From: an uncultured Flavobacteriaceae bacterium
GTDB taxonomy: Bacteria > Bacteroidota > Bacteroidia > Flavobacteriales > Flavobacteriaceae
Assembly: GCA_947500435.1 (NCBI GenBank)
Contig: CANMRV010000001.1
Coordinates: 310,001 to 374,000 of the forward strand
DNA: 64,000 nt
Reading direction: 5' to 3'
The notes under the pieces were generated by a model. The model searched no databases. It saw only the letters and a program-made list of their open reading frames with translations, and was not told the DNA's origin. Of this stretch, positions 7,959 through 17,133 are shown piece after piece. Position numbers and translations under genes: made by a program. How positions within the stretch are numbered: position 1 is the first letter of the stretch; each line of letters begins with the position of its first letter.

Positions 7959-9428
7959 ATGAATGGAATAATTGCTATTTTAAGTACGCTGACTAAGGAT
8001 GAGAAGCAAGAATTCGTTCTTCAGCTACGACGAAGAAACCGCCGAACGGATACCAAAAATGAAAAGCTTTTCAAACTCATTGATGCAGGAACGACTAAGG
8101 ACTTGGATATACAACTGTATGGAAAACCAGCTCGAAATTCCTTTCACGCCCTATGCAAAAGGCTGCAAGATAATTTGATTGATTTTGTGGCCAGCAGGAG
8201 TTTTGCAGGTGAGACTTCCGAAGAACTTGAAATACTGAAACTGCTTTTAGCAGGGCGTATCTTCTTTGAAAAGAAGCTAAACAAATTGGCATTTAAAACT
8301 TTGGAGAATGCCGAGCGAATGGCGATTCCATTGGATTTGTATTCCATCCTAAATGAAATTTATCATACGAAAATTCAATATGCACATTTGAATTCCAATT
8401 GGGTCCTAGAGGAAATCATTGAAACTTCTAAAAAGAATATGAAGTTGTTTCAACAAGATTTCCATTTAAATAGAGCCTATGCTGTTATAAAATCAAGATT
8501 GAAAAATACAGAGTACAGTTCTGTGTCCGACATAATTCAAAATACCTTTTCTGAATTCCTTATAGAAGTTAACGATGCACTCACCTACAAATCACTATTT
8601 CAGTTAATTGAGTTAACGGCCACTGCGGCAAAAGCACAAAATGATTTTTATGCGATTTCTCCCTTTATGGTAGAACTATACGATATCGTTGATAAGAAAA
8701 GCAGTCTTAAAAACAAGCATCGCTTTTATCACTTGAGTATTCTGAATTTACTGGCGATAACCCAGTTTAGGAATAAAAAGTTCACTGCATCCATGCGATT
8801 TACCAATGAAATGGAGCTAGAGATGCAAAAAGAAAACAATTTGCACTATAAACGTTTCGCTGAGAAGTTAGCTACTCTTAGGGCCTTGAACTACAACTAT
8901 ACTGGAGAACATGAAAAAGCGCTTGCCATATTAAAAGGTTTTAAAAGTGACTCTTTGGATTTAAAACTCCTCATTGCGATGTGTCTATTTCAGCAAGATG
9001 ATTTTTCAGAGTCTTACCAAATTATCAAAAATATGAGTCATACAGATACATGGTACGAGAAAAAAATGGGATGGGTTTGGGTAGTGAAAAAGAATCTTAT
9101 TGAGATTCTACTGCTAACCGAATTAGATAAGCTTGACCTTGTTCTCGTGCGTCTTCAGCAGTTTAAACGCAAATTCTCAAAGCTGCTTCAAAATAAAGGA
9201 GAAGAACGGGTTTTAACTTTCGTGAAGTTGATTAGTAGGTATTACGAGAATCCGAAGCAGGTTGTAACCCAAAAATTCAAAAATGAAGTTGAAAATTCAT
9301 TTGAGTGGTTAGGAAAGGAACAAGAAGATATTTTTGTAATGAGCTTTTACGCTTGGCTAAAATCCAAAATGGAGCGCACGAATTTATATAAGGTAACCTT
9401 AGAACTAGTTGCTCAAAAAAGTATTTAA
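7959..9428 (+). CDS. Predicted helical-repeat cytoplasmic protein, function unknown
   Basis: 489 residues, almost entirely predicted alpha helix without signal peptide or membrane segment. The N-terminal 75 residues are strongly basic (LRRRNRRTDTKNEK) with a conserved-looking ARNSFHALCKRLQDNLIDFV segment; the rest resembles degenerate TPR-type repeats (e.g. HEKALAILKGFKSD near 325, FSESYQIIKNM near 350). I recognise the type as a common flavobacterial hypothetical protein but no named family. The upstream 160 nt is very A+T rich. Its stop overlaps that of the next, convergent gene by 4 nt. Confidence 0.75.
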   Translation: MNGIIAILSTLTKDEKQEFVLQLRRRNRRTDTKNEKLFKLIDAGTTKDLDIQLYGKPARNSFHALCKRLQDNLIDFVASRSFAGETSEELEILKLLLAGRIFFEKKLNKLAFKTLENAERMAIPLDLYSILNEIYHTKIQYAHLNSNWVLEEIIETSKKNMKLFQQDFHLNRAYAVIKSRLKNTEYSSVSDIIQNTFSEFLIEVNDALTYKSLFQLIELTATAAKAQNDFYAISPFMVELYDIVDKKSSLKNKHRFYHLSILNLLAITQFRNKKFTASMRFTNEMELEMQKENNLHYKRFAEKLATLRALNYNYTGEHEKALAILKGFKSDSLDLKLLIAMCLFQQDDFSESYQIIKNMSHTDTWYEKKMGWVWVVKKNLIEILLLTELDKLDLVLVRLQQFKRKFSKLLQNKGEERVLTFVKLISRYYENPKQVVTQKFKNEVENSFEWLGKEQEDIFVMSFYAWLKSKMERTNLYKVTLELVAQKSI

Positions 9429-9832
9429 AGGGATTTTTCAATAATTTCTTCTGCCCATTCCATTGCGCTGTCTAAATCACTGAAAACCCGAATAGGCTTT
9501 TTTATAAATAACCGTTCAAGATGGGCTAGCATTCTTCTTCTCTTGTTTGTGGCAACAATGGCAAAACCCTCAAAATTTGGAAAAAGGTCATAGACTTCTT
9601 TATAGCCGACGGGATCTACGGCATAGGAATTTAAACGATGTGATATATAAACAACAGGTTTGTCATTTCCATAAATCTCTATAGCTAGTTGAATGGGTAC
9701 AATGGCCGTTTCGAAGGTTGCATATATTCCTTCGTTAAACTCTCCAACAACAAAATTCGGGTAGAACACAAATTTTCCCATTTCGAGATTATGTTCAACC
9801 AGAGGAGTCGGTTTTGTTCGTATTTCGCCCAT
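9425..9832 (-). CDS. STAS/SpoIIAA-like small protein
   Basis: 135 residues, cytoplasmic. Alternating strands and helices, with GEFNEGIYATFETAIVPIQLA, VYISHRLNSYAVDPVGY and an AMEWAEEIIEKSL C-terminal helix, resemble the SpoIIAA-like (STAS/SEC14) proteins of Bacteroidota. Their role is unknown. Monocistronic, ending inside the stop region of the convergent helical-repeat gene. Confidence 0.6.
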   Translation of the reverse strand: MGEIRTKPTPLVEHNLEMGKFVFYPNFVVGEFNEGIYATFETAIVPIQLAIEIYGNDKPVVYISHRLNSYAVDPVGYKEVYDLFPNFEGFAIVATNKRRRMLAHLERLFIKKPIRVFSDLDSAMEWAEEIIEKSL

Positions 9833-9991
9833 ATAACACTTAAAAGTTAAACAATATAACTTTATAAGTCCAGTATTTGGTTATGAAAAAGTTGAAAAAC
9901 CGGATTTTCGTTGAATGTTATAAATTGTTCGGTAAGTGAGATTTTTCTCGTAAGAAAAACCGTAACTTTCTAAGTCAATTTTGTAGAAGGA

Positions 9992-10711
9992 TTATTTTAG
10001 AGAGGCAGTTTTTGTCAAAACATCAGTGCCTAGGTGTTTATCATCTTTATTGTAGTACCAATCTCTAGTCTTTGGCATCTTGATTCCTGAGACTTCTGCT
10101 TCCCCGGTTAGAAGAATATATTCTCCGTCCGGTTTGGATTCGTCACGAAAGAATTGATAAACTTCCATGGCATAAGTTTTCGGGTCAAAATAAAAATACC
10201 AAATATCACCACCAACTTCTTCTTCGTAAGTAGCTTTTAAAACCAAATATTCCTTGCCCTTGAAAGTTTTCTTCTGGGTTTTTGGATCGATAATCGTTCC
10301 AGGGTCTTTTAATTTCATGGGCAATCCGTAGAGATAAGTATAATAGTTCTTATACATATTCGCCCGTTCACAAGTCAGCCTATGTTTCTTTTTATCTTCT
10401 TCAGAAACCGTAGCACTTCCGTTGAGCATTAATTTACATTCACCTTTTTCTAAGACTTGCTTTAAGATTACACCGTCTTTTTCGGAGATGAGTTGAAAAT
10501 ACTCTCCGGGGAGATTTAATACGATATCACTAACCCGTTCTTTTCCATCGGGCGTGCTCATAGTAATGCCTAAATTCCCTTTAAAAGATGACCAATTGTT
10601 ATTTGGATCATGGTAGTCAATTGCCTTATCTAATAATTCAATACCTGAAATGTCTTGGGCCGAAATCATAGTTCCCCACAAGAGAAAGAAGCAAAAAAAA
10701 TAAGGTTTCAT
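9992..10711 (-). CDS. Secreted protein of DUF6503-like type
   Basis: 239 residues with a cleavable signal peptide (MISAQ at 15-19). The mature part begins GIELLDKAIDYHDPNNNW, typical of a flavobacterial family of exported beta-rich proteins that I associate with DUF6503; other segments are GKEYLVLKATYEE and WYFYFDPKTYAMEVYQFF. The fold suggests an LolA-like lipid-binding half barrel, but this is inference. No operon partners: the upstream gene is divergent and the downstream one starts elsewhere. Confidence 0.6.
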   Translation of the reverse strand: MKPYFFCFFLLWGTMISAQDISGIELLDKAIDYHDPNNNWSSFKGNLGITMSTPDGKERVSDIVLNLPGEYFQLISEKDGVILKQVLEKGECKLMLNGSATVSEEDKKKHRLTCERANMYKNYYTYLYGLPMKLKDPGTIIDPKTQKKTFKGKEYLVLKATYEEEVGGDIWYFYFDPKTYAMEVYQFFRDESKPDGEYILLTGEAEVSGIKMPKTRDWYYNKDDKHLGTDVLTKTASLK

Positions 10712-10782
10712 AATATTCTAAGGATATAGTTTTTGAAAGATACTCAATCTACTTAATTTACGTAGAATTAACATTACTATTT

Positions 10783-12546
10783 ATGGAATACGGTTTTGCC
10801 GAGATATTGCGACTTATCGGATCACTAGGTTTGTTTCTTTTTGGTATGAAAGTGATGAGTGATGCGCTTATGAATCTTGCCGGAAAGAAGATGCGTTCCA
10901 TATTAGCAACTATGACCTCGAATAGGTTCTTAGGAATTTCTACCGGATTTTTAATCACATCAATAATCCAATCTTCATCGGCTACTACCTTGATGGTAGT
11001 CAGTTTTTCCAATGCATCATTATTGACTTTAACGGAGTCTATCAGTGTAATCATGGGTGCCAATATCGGAACGACCATCACAGCTTGGTTGATAACGATT
11101 TTGGGTTTTAAGGTGAGTATGAGTTCTATTGCGCTCCCTCTTGTCGGGTTTGGTTTTCTATTTACATTTTCCAAGAAGGAGAATCTAAAAAATTGGGGTG
11201 GTTTTATCATTGGTTTTGCGCTACTTTTTATCGGACTTCAGTTTTTGAAGGAGGCTATGCCAAATATCAATGAAAACCCTGAAATACTTGAATTTTTAAA
11301 AACCTATACTGATTTAGGATTTTGGTCCGTTCTTTTATTTCTGTTGATAGGGACTGTATTGACGGTAGTGATTCAATCTTCGAGTGCTACAATGGCCTTA
11401 ACGCTCATTATGACCGCGCAAGGTTGGATTCCGTTTGAAATGGCGGCCGCTATGGTTTTAGGGGAAAATATTGGCACTACGATAACCGCTAATATTGCCG
11501 CTTTGGTCGCCAACTTTAATGCGAAGAGAACGGCTCGGGCGCACCTTATTTTTAATGTCATTGGCGTACTATGGATGTTGATTTTGTTCTATCCCTTTTT
11601 AAAAATGATTGATTGGTTGGTGATACAATCAGGTTCAGAATCCCCTTTTATGAATGCTATGGCCATCCCAGTTGCTATTTCGTTGTTCCATACCATATTT
11701 AATATTTTGAACACCTTTCTTTTGGTTTGGTTTGTCAAACCAATTGCCAGAATTGTGGAGAAGGTAATACCTGAAAGGATTGTAGAAGACAAGAGTATAG
11801 AAGAGCCCAAATACCTAAATGAAAAGGTGTTGCGATATCCGGAGACCGCAATTTCTTCCCTGGAACAAGAATCTAAGTACTTGTACGAACATGCTGTTTT
11901 TGAAATTGTTGCTCATGCCTTAAGTGTTCATAGAACTGATATAGTTTCCGATATAAAACCAAAGAAAATAGTTAAAAGTGCCACTGAGGACTTAGAGGTA
12001 AACATTCGGGATTTATACCTTACCAAGGTCAAAAAAATATACGGGGAAATTATCAGGTATGCATCGAATACACAAAGTTCATTCAAACTAGGTCAAGAGC
12101 AGAATAAGCGTATTCTGGAAATTAAACTGGCCAATAGAAATATGGTCGAAGTTATTAGAAATGTGGAGGATTTTGGCCGCAACGTATCTCAATATTTAAA
12201 ATCGGAGAATAAACACATTATCAAGGAATATGACCGTTTTCGAAAAATGATCATTCGGGTTTTAAGAGTTATTTATTTGTTCCGTACAGAAGAAGAAAAT
12301 GAAATCCACTATCAAAAACTCATGGGGATTAGAAACAAAGCCAAAGAAAATATTTCCATAGGCAACATCAGAATTGATGACTTGATTAGAAAGGATTTAA
12401 TAACGGTGGACATGGCATCCTCATTGGCCAATGATCACGATTATGTCAATGACTTGGTGAATCGACTAATAGTAGTTGCCGAATTATTGTATGGTCGAAA
12501 AGATTCCCTTCTAGAAAATGGTGATGAAAAACCAATAGAACCTTAA
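10783..12546 (+). CDS. Na/Pi cotransporter family protein with PhoU-like tail
   Basis: 587 residues. The membrane half (1-330) carries the two inverted QSSSA repeats of the NptA/SLC34 family: IQSSSATTLMVVSF near 66-80 and VIQSSSATMALTLI near 192-206, each followed by a glycine-rich GANIGTT or GENIGTT. The C-terminal 230 residues are predicted helix bundles like PhoU. The protein imports phosphate with sodium at the inner membrane. It is convergent with a Pit transporter gene, so two inner-membrane phosphate systems lie side by side. Its own upstream region has no convincing 11-bp array. Confidence 0.9.
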   Translation: MEYGFAEILRLIGSLGLFLFGMKVMSDALMNLAGKKMRSILATMTSNRFLGISTGFLITSIIQSSSATTLMVVSFSNASLLTLTESISVIMGANIGTTITAWLITILGFKVSMSSIALPLVGFGFLFTFSKKENLKNWGGFIIGFALLFIGLQFLKEAMPNINENPEILEFLKTYTDLGFWSVLLFLLIGTVLTVVIQSSSATMALTLIMTAQGWIPFEMAAAMVLGENIGTTITANIAALVANFNAKRTARAHLIFNVIGVLWMLILFYPFLKMIDWLVIQSGSESPFMNAMAIPVAISLFHTIFNILNTFLLVWFVKPIARIVEKVIPERIVEDKSIEEPKYLNEKVLRYPETAISSLEQESKYLYEHAVFEIVAHALSVHRTDIVSDIKPKKIVKSATEDLEVNIRDLYLTKVKKIYGEIIRYASNTQSSFKLGQEQNKRILEIKLANRNMVEVIRNVEDFGRNVSQYLKSENKHIIKEYDRFRKMIIRVLRVIYLFRTEEENEIHYQKLMGIRNKAKENISIGNIRIDDLIRKDLITVDMASSLANDHDYVNDLVNRLIVVAELLYGRKDSLLENGDEKPIEP

Positions 12547-12550
12547 GTAC

Positions 12551-12592
12551 AAAAAAACCGTATCACGCTTACCAATGGTAATCGCAATACGG
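12551..12592 (-). terminator. Intrinsic terminator of the pit gene
   Basis: Arms CCGTAT and ATACGG, then inner CG/CG and TTACC/GGTAA, pair at 13 of 16 positions around loop AAT. On the minus strand seven T follow. The run of T is only on that side, so it serves pit rather than the convergent Na/Pi gene. Confidence 0.75.
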
Positions 12593-12618
12593 CGTATTCC
12601 CGTTAAAGTTGTAATAAA

Positions 12619-14922
12619 TTAATCTTCCTCTTGCAGGTCAATTTTTGCCGGTTCTACTGAACTATCATGAGCTGTATGATATTGCTCTAAAAGATTCATC
12701 GTGGCAGTCATAAGATCTTTTGTTTCTAACAATAAAGAAAAGTAAAGTGTCGTGTTTTTTGGACTCGACTCTTCAGTTCGCGTTCTAGAAACTTGTGTTT
12801 GAATTTTATCAGAGACCATGTCAAACAATTTTTGTTTGCTTTGTAAAACGGCTCCTATTTCTTCGAATGACCTATTATCAAAGGCTTTTTTGGTTTCATT
12901 TAAGATAGTTTCCAGTTCTTGGTCTATCTCCTTCAGCTCTTTGATTTGGTTGTATTTAAGTTTCTTATGGTTGTTGTTGATATGCTTATGACTAATCTTA
13001 GTAATGTACTCAAGTGATTGGGCCATATCTTGCAAATACCCTAGAATATTAATGTAAAAGTTACTTGCCCCAACACTTGCTTCGTCAAGATTTTTGATGA
13101 AATAGAATATGTTATCTCTAAGGTCATCTATTTCTGTGGATAGTTTAACAACACCTTTCTTGTTCTTTTTCAATTGAGCTAAATCTTGTACTGCTAGACC
13201 ATTGATACTGTTAGTATACAATTTATTAGTCCGCTTTACAACATTTGCTATATTTCCAGCACTTTCTTCTATAACTCCTTGAATAGAGCTGCTCTCTGCA
13301 CGGTTTAGGCTATCTTCTGCTTTCTGCTCTTTTGCTTTTTTATTATAAGCAATGTAGTTTCTAGCCAATAATAATACCGCTGTGAACAATAGTACAGCGA
13401 TTGCAGCCCCTTTTCCGAAATTGATAATAGTTAGAACGGTACCGGCTGCGATAAATGCAATAATTGCGGTTCCAAACCATCCGCCGATTACATTGAGTAC
13501 TCCAGCTACTCTATATACAGCACTTTCTGCGCCCCAAGCTCTATCTGCCAATGAAGTACCCATGGCCACCATAAAAGTTACATAAGTAGTTGATAATGGT
13601 AATTTATAGGATGTTGCAATAGAAATAAGTATACCAGCAACCATTAGGTTTACTGCTGCCCTTACCATATCGAATGCTGGAAGTTCATGTACCTTATCTC
13701 TAGAAAGAGCGATAACAGGTTTTTCAAATTGCTTGTCAATAGTTGACTTCATTGAACTTGGTAAAATGGAATTGAAATACTTCGAAACTAAAATAGAACC
13801 TCGAACTAATCCTCTGGAAAGAAAATTAGGTTGAAAACGTTCTTTTGCCTCTCCTTCGCGTGAAAGATTAATCTCTGTATCTGCAACATACCTTGCTTTT
13901 TTAGAAAGCCATAAGGTTACCACCATTATAACTCCTGATAAAAACAACAAAAGTGTTGGAGTTGGTACTTTTTTCGAAAGCACTTCCATGCTGAATTCTG
14001 CCGCAGGCACTCCAGCAGCTTCCCATGCTTCGTAAGATTGCCATGCCGCAATTGGAACACCGATAAAGTTCACCAAATCGTTTCCTGCAAATGCTAGAGC
14101 AAGTGCAAAGGTTCCAACTCCGATAATTAATTTATAGATATTGACCTTTGCAAAACTCATTAGAATATAAGAGAGAAAAGACCAAACGACAAAATTGACA
14201 CTAGCGATTCCTATCCATTGGTCCTCTAGAAAATCTTTTATTTTGACACCTCCAATAAGGTCAAAAGTTTCACCGGCATAGGGAGTTCCTTTTATACCTT
14301 TCATAAAGATAAAATAGGTAATTGCCGAAAGAGCAGCGCCCCCAAATAAAGCTGCAACCCAAGTTGCTTTTTTCTCAAAATGATAAGATAATAGCAGCCT
14401 CGAAATCCATTGCACGAGTGCCCCTATCGTAAAGGCGACGACGACGGAGAGGAGAATACCCAGAATGATTTCTGTAGCTTTTGCAGTATTGATATAGTTT
14501 ACAACTTCTGAAAAATTACCATTGTCAGCTATAATTTTGATAAGTGACATGGCGACCGCTGCTCCCAACAAGTTAAAAACGATGGAAACCGTTGTAGATG
14601 TGGGCATCCCCAAGGTATTGAAGAAATCAAGCAGTAGGATATCCGTTATCATAACGGCCATAAAAATGAACATGATTTCATCAAAAAAGAATTCCCCGGG
14701 ATTAAAAATTCCTTTTCTGGCAACCTCCATTAATCCGCTTGAAAATACCGTACCACAAATCATACCCAAACTGGCTACTATCATGATAGTTCTAAATGAA
14801 ATGGCTTTAGAGCCAATCGCGGAGTTTAGAAAGTTAACAGCATCATTACTGACACCAACGACTAAATCGGCAACAGCCAAAACGGCCAGTGCAATAACGA
14901 TTAACAAATAAATATTATCCAT
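12619..14922 (-). CDS. Inorganic phosphate transporter, PiT family, with C-terminal helical domain
   Basis: 767 residues. The two PiT signatures are visible: VGVSNDAVNFLNSAIGSKA near residues 22-40 and FAGNDLVNFIGVP near 276-288. Eleven or more hydrophobic helices end near residue 540. The last 220 residues form long helices (DDLRDNIFYFIKNLDEA, EIDQELETILNETKKAF) similar to the PhoU-like/DUF47 proteins usually encoded next to pit, so here the partner appears fused. It imports phosphate with cations at the inner membrane. The porin gene lies 74 nt upstream on the same strand, with an 11-bp repeat array between them. Confidence 0.9.
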   Translation of the reverse strand: MDNIYLLIVIALAVLAVADLVVGVSNDAVNFLNSAIGSKAISFRTIMIVASLGMICGTVFSSGLMEVARKGIFNPGEFFFDEIMFIFMAVMITDILLLDFFNTLGMPTSTTVSIVFNLLGAAVAMSLIKIIADNGNFSEVVNYINTAKATEIILGILLSVVVAFTIGALVQWISRLLLSYHFEKKATWVAALFGGAALSAITYFIFMKGIKGTPYAGETFDLIGGVKIKDFLEDQWIGIASVNFVVWSFLSYILMSFAKVNIYKLIIGVGTFALALAFAGNDLVNFIGVPIAAWQSYEAWEAAGVPAAEFSMEVLSKKVPTPTLLLFLSGVIMVVTLWLSKKARYVADTEINLSREGEAKERFQPNFLSRGLVRGSILVSKYFNSILPSSMKSTIDKQFEKPVIALSRDKVHELPAFDMVRAAVNLMVAGILISIATSYKLPLSTTYVTFMVAMGTSLADRAWGAESAVYRVAGVLNVIGGWFGTAIIAFIAAGTVLTIINFGKGAAIAVLLFTAVLLLARNYIAYNKKAKEQKAEDSLNRAESSSIQGVIEESAGNIANVVKRTNKLYTNSINGLAVQDLAQLKKNKKGVVKLSTEIDDLRDNIFYFIKNLDEASVGASNFYINILGYLQDMAQSLEYITKISHKHINNNHKKLKYNQIKELKEIDQELETILNETKKAFDNRSFEEIGAVLQSKQKLFDMVSDKIQTQVSRTRTEESSPKNTTLYFSLLLETKDLMTATMNLLEQYHTAHDSSVEPAKIDLQEED

Positions 14923-14945
14923 AATTTCTGGTAGTTATAATTTCG

Positions 14946-14999
14946 CAAATATCTATAGTCTTCTGACTGGTAATGTTATCTTAAGGTTATATTTTGTTA
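14946..14999 (-). promoter_or_regulatory. Pho-box-like 11-bp repeats and -7 element upstream of pit
   Basis: On the plus strand AATGTTA starts at 14972 and AAGGTTA at 14983; a third GTTA at 14996 is shifted by one base. On the gene strand these read TAACATT. A -7-like element GATATTTG (plus-strand 14946-14953) lies 18 nt from the first box, which is one repeat longer than the 7-nt spacing at the sister promoters. The ATG at 14922 would give a leader of about 17 nt. Confidence 0.6.
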
Positions 15000-16199
15000 G
15001 AAATGTATATCAAATTGCAATCGATACATCAGCTCATTTGAACCGCCGTCTACCGCAAGGTAACTTAAATCGGTTTGTACCTTTAATTTATGTCCAGCCA
15101 AATATTTAGAAAGACCTAAAGTATACTGTGTTTCTGGATTTCGTCCCGTAAGATTATCTAAATTGATATCAGTATATCTTCCTGACACTTCCCAATTGCT
15201 TTTGAATAAATATCCGGTTTGGAGGTTTAGTCCGTTACCAACCCAAACAACATCTCCAGTTTCAGTACCGTCAGAGTTTTTGGCTATTGGGTCGTCAGCA
15301 TCTCTATTGGCATATTCCCACATAAAAGAGAAGCCATCATACTTGAACATCCCATCAAAGAAGAAAGTATTGACATCGGTCTCATGAAAACCTACATCGT
15401 TTCGCATGTATGAACCTTGATTACTCCTAGTTTTTACCGCGTTTTTATTACTGTCATAGTTTACAGCGAACATTAGCTTTGGTGTTTCCTCTCTTTTTAG
15501 GTCACTTCCGCTATAATCACCTTTACTTTTGAACTTACCGAAAGGAAGGAATTCAAGTCGCGCCGTATATTGGTGACCACCTAAATTACCTTGGGTAATA
15601 TTTCTTCCTTCACCCTGAGATAGGGCAAGTTTCTCACGGATTAAAAATTTCTCGCCAAGTGTAAAATGATGTCTTAATTGTACGCCCATATCACGGTCGA
15701 TATTAAATCGACTGTTGACCAAAGAACGGTCTACTTGTTGTAAGTTTCCTGAGGAAATAACACGTTCGATGTTACCAGGTAGTTTAGTTTGACCTACCCA
15801 TAGTTCAAAATTTTCATAGAAATTCCACATGACCACCGCATCGAGAATGTATCGCGGGGTGTTTCTGGTGAATTCGGAGCCCCCCGAGATATCTCTGTTT
15901 GAAAGACCCAACTCCATTTTATATTTCAATTTTGGAGAAAAAGCAAAACCATCGAATTTCAATCGGGCACGTCTAACAAGAAAGTTTTGTTCAGGATTCA
16001 CAAGGCCTCCGTCGGCGCTCTCATCCCAAGTAGAGATGCCTAAAAATTGCATACGCGTACCAATTTTCATGGTCCATGTACTGTCTTTTCCGACTAAATT
16101 AAAAAGCCCCTTTCCAAAAGCGGGGGCATTGGTTTCTTGAGCAAATGTCATACAAGAAACACTTAAAAAAAGGCCAAGGGCCAGAAGTTTTGTTTTCAT
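14997..16199 (-). CDS. Phosphate-selective porin O/P family outer membrane protein
   Basis: 400 residues from the ATG at 16199, with signal peptide ending TFAQ. The barrel contains TMKIGTRMQFLGI, FLVRRARLKFDGFAFSPKLKYKMELGLS and the final strand YRLQFDIHF ending in Phe, as in the OprO/OprP family; ARLKFDG is the typical early strand. It should let phosphate or polyphosphate through the outer membrane. An in-frame ATG at 16226 is possible but lies within the predicted -7 element, so the shorter start is preferred. The gene shares direction and regulatory motif with pit downstream. Confidence 0.88.
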   Translation of the reverse strand: MKTKLLALGLFLSVSCMTFAQETNAPAFGKGLFNLVGKDSTWTMKIGTRMQFLGISTWDESADGGLVNPEQNFLVRRARLKFDGFAFSPKLKYKMELGLSNRDISGGSEFTRNTPRYILDAVVMWNFYENFELWVGQTKLPGNIERVISSGNLQQVDRSLVNSRFNIDRDMGVQLRHHFTLGEKFLIREKLALSQGEGRNITQGNLGGHQYTARLEFLPFGKFKSKGDYSGSDLKREETPKLMFAVNYDSNKNAVKTRSNQGSYMRNDVGFHETDVNTFFFDGMFKYDGFSFMWEYANRDADDPIAKNSDGTETGDVVWVGNGLNLQTGYLFKSNWEVSGRYTDINLDNLTGRNPETQYTLGLSKYLAGHKLKVQTDLSYLAVDGGSNELMYRLQFDIHF

Positions 16200-16223
16200 C
16201 AAAGTATTAGTTTTTGTCGATTG

Positions 16224-16267
16224 CAAAAGAACTATGCCAATGTTAAATTAATGTTGTGCGAATGTTA
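16224..16267 (-). promoter_or_regulatory. Pho-box-like triple repeat and -7 element of the porin
   Basis: AATGTT occurs at 16239, 16250 and 16261, exactly 11 bp apart. Read on the gene strand the boxes are TAACATT, CAACATT and TAACATT. Seven nt beyond the last box on the gene strand is TTCTTTTG (plus-strand 16224-16231), a -7 element with one mismatch. No -33 TTTG is present; the boxes occupy its place, as at activator-dependent promoters. Confidence 0.7.
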
Positions 16268-16404
16268 TTTCTAGAAGAACATTTTTTAGGTTATTAACAG
16301 TGAATGAAGTTGGTTTTGTTATTCACCCTTTAAAGCTAAAGTGAATGTGAATAAGAATATTTGAGAAAGCAATTATCTGAAGAATGTTTTTAAAAATAGA
16401 ACAT

Positions 16405-16433
16405 AAAAAAAGCTACCTTGGCCAAAGGTAGCT
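16405..16433 (-). terminator. Strong intrinsic terminator without an annotated gene
   Basis: AGCTACCTT and AAGGTAGCT pair perfectly around a GC-rich loop; on the minus strand seven T follow. The nearest minus-strand gene upstream of it is more than 700 nt away behind a bidirectional terminator, so it implies a short transcript from the 16.4-16.6 kb gap. Confidence 0.85.
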
Positions 16434-16607
16434 GTAGATTTCAAAAAAACTAGTCGACAAAAACTAATGAGTGTAATGAAATCGATCTTGTCTTAAGACT
16501 AACACGAAGATCGTCGTTGGATGTCACCTTAAGGTAATCCTTATATTAAGTAATCTTTAATTTTGATAAAATTCATTTATGGTAACGTACTAATAATCAA
16601 TATGTAT
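16405..16607 (-). ncRNA. Candidate small RNA or microprotein transcript
   Basis: About 200 nt between an 11-bp box array (16615-16654) and the terminator at 16405, with no normal-sized gene. On the minus strand it holds two hairpins: GGAT/ATCC with inner ACC-TTAA-GGT (16519-16540) and CGATCTT/AAGATCG with inner GTC-TTAA-GAC (16483-16513). It also contains a GTG-started frame of 25 codons at 16450-16527 whose stop lies 16 nt before the terminator; the product would be basic (LRVSLKTRSI) with a hydrophobic end (LVFVD). The box orientation fits minus-strand transcription, but the -7 element (TACATATT, about 16599-16606) is poor. RNA versus microprotein cannot be decided from sequence. Confidence 0.45.
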
Positions 16608-16614
16608 CGTTTTC

Positions 16615-16654
16615 AATGTAAAGTTAATGTTATGTAAATGTTGCTTAAATGTGA
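16615..16654 (-). promoter_or_regulatory. Four perfect 11-bp-spaced AATGT boxes
   Basis: AATGT starts at 16615, 16626, 16637 and 16648, four copies at exactly 11-bp spacing (AATGTAA, AATGTTA, AATGTTG, AATGTGA). By analogy with the porin and TonB-receptor arrays it points to the minus strand, toward the candidate small transcript. It is also 10 nt from a possible plus-strand -7 element (TATTTTTA, 16664-16671) of the MORN-like gene, so it could act on both. Confidence 0.65.
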
Positions 16655-16703
16655 ATTATATTCTATTTTTAAGGCATCAAATAGCATCCCAAAAACCCTA
16701 GTT

Positions 16704-17063
16704 ATGAAAAAGACAATTTTAATTATAGCCGTACTTTTTATTTCTGCAGCCTCTTTTGCACAGGTTGAACCAGAAATGAAACTGAATAAAGAAACCAATT
16801 TAATCGAAGCGACTTATTTTCACGCAAGTGGTGAAATCAGTCAAAAAGGAACTTTCAATCTTGAGAAAAAGTTACATGGCGAATGGATGAGTTTCAATAA
16901 AAAAGGAGAAACTATTTCCGTAGGTTCCTATGCTAACGGAGTAAAAACTGGAAAGTGGTTGTTCTGGGCAAATGATGTTTTGAAAGAAGTTGAATACAAT
17001 GACAATGCTATTGCAGCGGTTACCGAAACTAAAAATACTGAGGGAATTGTAAGCAGAAATTAA
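16704..17063 (+). CDS. Secreted MORN-repeat-like protein
   Basis: 119 residues from the ATG at 16704; signal peptide ends SFAQ. The mature protein has two or three MORN-like (YwqK-like) repeats: KGTFNLEKKLHGEW, ISVGSYANGVKTGKW and LKEVEYNDN, the alternating G-x-Y/F-x-x-G-x-K-x-G-x-W pattern. In Bacteroidota these proteins are small exported beta proteins of unknown role. A longer frame starts at 16638, but that lies inside the repeat array and lacks a signal peptide at its N-terminus, so it is rejected. The gene ends at a bidirectional terminator. Confidence 0.75.
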   Translation: MKKTILIIAVLFISAASFAQVEPEMKLNKETNLIEATYFHASGEISQKGTFNLEKKLHGEWMSFNKKGETISVGSYANGVKTGKWLFWANDVLKEVEYNDNAIAAVTETKNTEGIVSRN

Positions 17064-17078
17064 GCTTACCCCTGATAC

Positions 17079-17117
17079 ATAAAAAAGCGACCTATTTAAA
17101 TAGGTCGCTTTTTTTAT
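17079..17117. terminator. Bidirectional intrinsic terminator
   Basis: AAAAAAGCGACCTATTT and AAATAGGTCGCTTTTTT form a perfect palindrome with A runs on one side and T runs on the other. It ends both the plus-strand MORN-like gene and the minus-strand CarboxypepD_reg gene. Confidence 0.92.
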
Positions 17118-17133
17118 GCACTAGGTTTAAAAT

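Noticed and set aside
10758..10775. Two TAAC-type boxes 11 bp apart in front of the Na/Pi cotransporter gene
   Set aside because: They end 7 nt before the ATG, leaving no place for a -7 element; only two units.
16638..16703. Longer start for the MORN-like protein
   Set aside because: The extension lies in the 11-bp box array and displaces the signal peptide.
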